Positions 6,840 to 8,048 of a stretch of DNA of 8,048 nucleotides are shown here, one piece after another (the first letter of the stretch is position 1; the number at the start of each line of letters is the position of its first letter). The DNA is from Acidimicrobiaceae bacterium. Lineage in GTDB: Bacteria > Actinomycetota > Acidimicrobiia > Acidimicrobiales > Salinilacustritrichaceae. The notes under the pieces are model-generated. The model worked only from the letters and a program-made list of their open reading frames with translations, was not told the DNA's origin and made no database searches. The translations under genes and the position numbers were made by a program. The stretch lies in NCBI GenBank assembly GCA_003476595.1, contig DMTU01000123.1, positions 1 through 8,048 on the forward strand, in the 5' to 3' direction.

Positions 6840-7348
6840 GGTGCCTCCAGGATCCGGGCGAGGGCGGCGATCCCGCGGTGGGCGTGGGTCTTGACCGAGC
6901 CGGCCGAGATGCCGAGGGCGGTGGCGATCTCGGCCTCGGACAGGTCGGCCCAGTAGCGCAGCACCAGGACCTCGCGCTGGCGCCCGCTCAGCTCGTCCAG
7001 CGCGGCGAGCACCCGGCGGGCATCCTCGTCGAGCAGCACGGCCTGGTCGGCGCCCGGGGCGACGCGGTCGCGCTGGACGCTGCGGAGGTGGTTCCGGCGC
7101 ACCCGGCGCTTGCGCAGCGCGGACCGGGCGTTGTTGACCACGGCGGTGCGCAGGTAGGCCTCCGGGTCCTCCACGCCGGCGGGTCCCCGCCGGGCGAGCG
7201 CGACGTAGGCGTCCTGCACCGCCTCCTCGGCGCTGCCCTGGTCGTCCACCAGCAGGGTGGCCAGGCGCACGAGGTCGCGGTGGTGTGCCCGGTGCAGCGC
7301 CACGAGCCAGGGTTCGGCCCGCCGCAGGGGAGGTGCCATGGCGGCCAT
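6836..7348 (-). CDS. ECF/SigE-family RNA polymerase sigma factor
   Basis: This short sigma-70 family factor (170 residues from the chosen start) has only regions 2 and 4. Region 2 (about 15-83) includes RDLVRLATLLV, the acidic helix SAEEAVQDAYVAL and the DNA-melting/-10 segment DPEAYLRTAVVNNARSALRKRR. Region 4 (about 112-165) has LDELSGRQREVLVLRYWADLSEAEIATAL and the helix-turn-helix ISAGSVKTHAHRGIAAL, which would recognise the -35 box. The frame is open to a GTG at 7420, but a strong GGAGG at 7354-7358 lies 2 nt before an ATG at 7351 and 5 nt before an ATG at 7348. I take 7348, and 7351 is nearly equivalent. Its stop overlaps the GTG of the Gmad2 membrane protein, the usual arrangement for a sigma factor and its regulator. 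Promoter specificity cannot be derived; no clear autoregulatory ECF promoter was found upstream. Confidence 0.94.
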   Translation of the reverse strand: MAAMAPPLRRAEPWLVALHRAHHRDLVRLATLLVDDQGSAEEAVQDAYVALARRGPAGVEDPEAYLRTAVVNNARSALRKRRVRRNHLRSVQRDRVAPGADQAVLLDEDARRVLAALDELSGRQREVLVLRYWADLSEAEIATALGISAGSVKTHAHRGIAALARILEAP

Positions 7349-7353
7349 CATCA

Positions 7354-7358
7354 CCTCC
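7354..7358 (-). promoter_or_regulatory. Strong Shine-Dalgarno GGAGG deciding the sigma-factor start
   Basis: On the minus strand GGAGG is followed by TG-ATG-ATG. It supports the tandem ATGs at 7351/7348 over the upstream GTG at 7420, which would add 24 residues rich in Pro, Ala and Ser outside the sigma domain. Confidence 0.7.
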
Positions 7359-7421
7359 GAGGACGCCCGAGGAGCGGATGGGTTGACACCGGCCGGCGGA
7401 TTCCTGTCGGCGGTCCGCACG

Positions 7422-7427
7422 TACCGT
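7422..7427 (+). promoter_or_regulatory. Candidate -10 element (TACCGT) for leaderless comF-family transcript
   Basis: TACCGT fits the actinobacterial TAnnnT -10 and ends 7 nt before the GTG at 7435, so a transcript would start at or next to that codon. No Shine-Dalgarno is visible upstream of either candidate GTG (7426 or 7435). The only TTGACA in the intergenic region (7383-7388) is too far away (33 nt) to pair with it. Confidence 0.3.
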
Positions 7428-7434
7428 GCCGGCC

Positions 7435-8022
7435 GTGGAGCTGCTGCGAGGGGGGTGCGTCGTCTGCCGGAGCCGGGGCCCGGCCCTCTGCGCGCCGTGC
7501 CTGCGGCGCACCGAGCCGCCCCCGTCCACCCGCATGCGCGACCTCGGCCGGGTGCACGCGCTCTTCGCCTACGAGGGGCACGGGGCTCGCATCGTCCAGG
7601 CCCTGAAGTACCGGGACGGTCGCCGGCTGGTGGCGCCCCTCGCCGACGAGCTCGCCCGGCGGTGGGCCGAGGTCGCGCCGGCTGCGCCCGGCCTCGCCGT
7701 CACCTGGGTGCCGACCTCGGGCGGGCGGCGGCGCGACCGTGGCTTCGACCAGTCCGAGCTGCTCGCCCGGGCCCTCGCCCGCCGGCTCGGGGCATCCGCT
7801 CGGCCGTTGCTGCGCCGCCGCCCGGGGCCCGCCCAGACGGGCCTCGACCGCGCCGGCCGGGAGGCCGCCGCGGGCTACCTCGCCACCGCCCGGACGGGTG
7901 GCCCGGTGCTGCTCCTCGACGACGTCTGCACCACCGGTGCCACGCTGCGTGCCGCATCTGCCGCCCTCGCCGGGGCCGGGTCACCCCCGATCGGGCACCT
8001 GGTGCTGGCCCGGACGCCCTGA
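7435..8022 (+). CDS. ComF-family protein (zinc finger plus phosphoribosyltransferase-like domain)
   Basis: The 195-residue protein has the ComFC/GntX layout. The N-terminal four-cysteine zinc-binding knuckle is at C8, C11, C19 and C22 (GGCVVC then LCAPC). Next come FAYEGHGARIVQALKYRDGR, the GGRRRDRGFDQSELLARALARRLG segment (usually RxRGFNQ), the PAQTGLDRAGR segment, and the PRPP-binding loop LLLDDVCTTGATL with Asp162-Asp163. ComFC proteins are linked to processing or uptake of single-stranded DNA during natural transformation, and many members sit outside competence loci with unknown substrate. It is slightly shorter than the usual 210-240 residues, mainly at the N-terminus before the zinc knuckle. 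Two in-frame GTGs compete for the start, 7426 (three residues longer) and 7435. Neither has a Shine-Dalgarno; the candidate -10 at 7422-7427 would favour 7435. The gene diverges from the sigma-factor gene and stands alone in this window. Confidence 0.92.
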   Translation: MELLRGGCVVCRSRGPALCAPCLRRTEPPPSTRMRDLGRVHALFAYEGHGARIVQALKYRDGRRLVAPLADELARRWAEVAPAAPGLAVTWVPTSGGRRRDRGFDQSELLARALARRLGASARPLLRRRPGPAQTGLDRAGREAAAGYLATARTGGPVLLLDDVCTTGATLRAASAALAGAGSPPIGHLVLARTP

Positions 8023-8048
8023 CCCGACCGGGCCCTCCTGCCCACCCG

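Noticed and set aside
5079..6956. A 625-codon open frame on the plus strand across the aldolase and Gmad2 genes
   Set aside because: The translation is low-complexity and spans two genes with clear family motifs on the other strand. It is a shadow frame.
7383..7388. Perfect TTGACA as a housekeeping -35 box
   Set aside because: No reasonable -10 hexamer lies 16-18 nt downstream (the bases there are GTCGGC-like), and the one TAnnnT candidate is 33 nt away.
7394..7427. ECF autoregulatory promoter (GGAAT-like -35) upstream of the sigma gene on the minus strand
   Set aside because: GGAAT is present, but no CGTC/GTC-type -10 occurs at 16-17 nt; the nearest GTC is about 12-13 nt away and the next CGTC about 30 nt away.
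6840..7535. N-terminal extension of the Gmad2 frame upstream of 6839
   Set aside because: The upstream part is Arg/Pro/Gly-rich, lies entirely over the sigma-factor gene and ends exactly where the coupled GTG begins, so it is read-back of an open frame and not a fusion.
8023..8048. Possible terminator after the comF-family gene
   Set aside because: Only 26 GC-rich bases remain, with no complete hairpin visible before the window ends.

Overview
This window is very GC-rich (roughly 70% by eye) and gene-dense, with GTG starts, 4-8 nt gene overlaps and the strong third-position G/C bias that produces long shadow ORFs on the opposite strand. Together with a short ECF-like sigma factor overlapping a gene for a Gmad2-domain membrane protein and a small acidic lysine-free protein, this points to a high-GC actinomycete (Actinomycetota). 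An Acidimicrobiia-type lineage is plausible, but that is inference. I see no tRNA, rRNA, CRISPR array, insertion sequence, phage gene or other sign of recent transfer.

Layout, left to right. The window opens inside the 3' part of S-adenosylhomocysteine hydrolase (+). Only 3 nt past its stop, a convergent small gene (-) encodes a 74-residue acidic protein. A 54-bp divergent gap then leads into a three-gene + strand unit (839-4801). It holds a membrane PAS-PAS-GGDEF-EAL protein with both catalytic sites apparently intact, a carboxymuconolactone decarboxylase-family protein whose ATG overlaps the previous stop (ATGA), and a short-chain dehydrogenase whose GTG lies 8 nt inside the previous gene. 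A large inverted repeat with 15-bp perfect arms (4806-4853) separates this unit from a convergent minus-strand unit.

That minus-strand unit (7348 down to 4859) is transcribed as sigma factor, then a putative anti-sigma/Gmad2 membrane protein (GTGA overlap), then a threonine aldolase-type PLP enzyme (25-nt gap). Diverging from the sigma factor, a ComF-family phosphoribosyltransferase-like protein (+) runs to nt 8022. The last 26 nt hold no recognisable feature.

Functionally, the window has two tightly packed regulatory-plus-metabolic units facing each other: a c-di-GMP enzyme coupled to two small oxidoreductive/catabolic proteins, and a sigma factor with its likely membrane regulator followed by an amino-acid aldolase. 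Each family is known. The points of interest are the gene couplings, the sigma/Gmad2 pair, the convergent hairpin, and two possible promoters that bear on start choice. I did not find a clearly novel multi-gene defence or mobile system.
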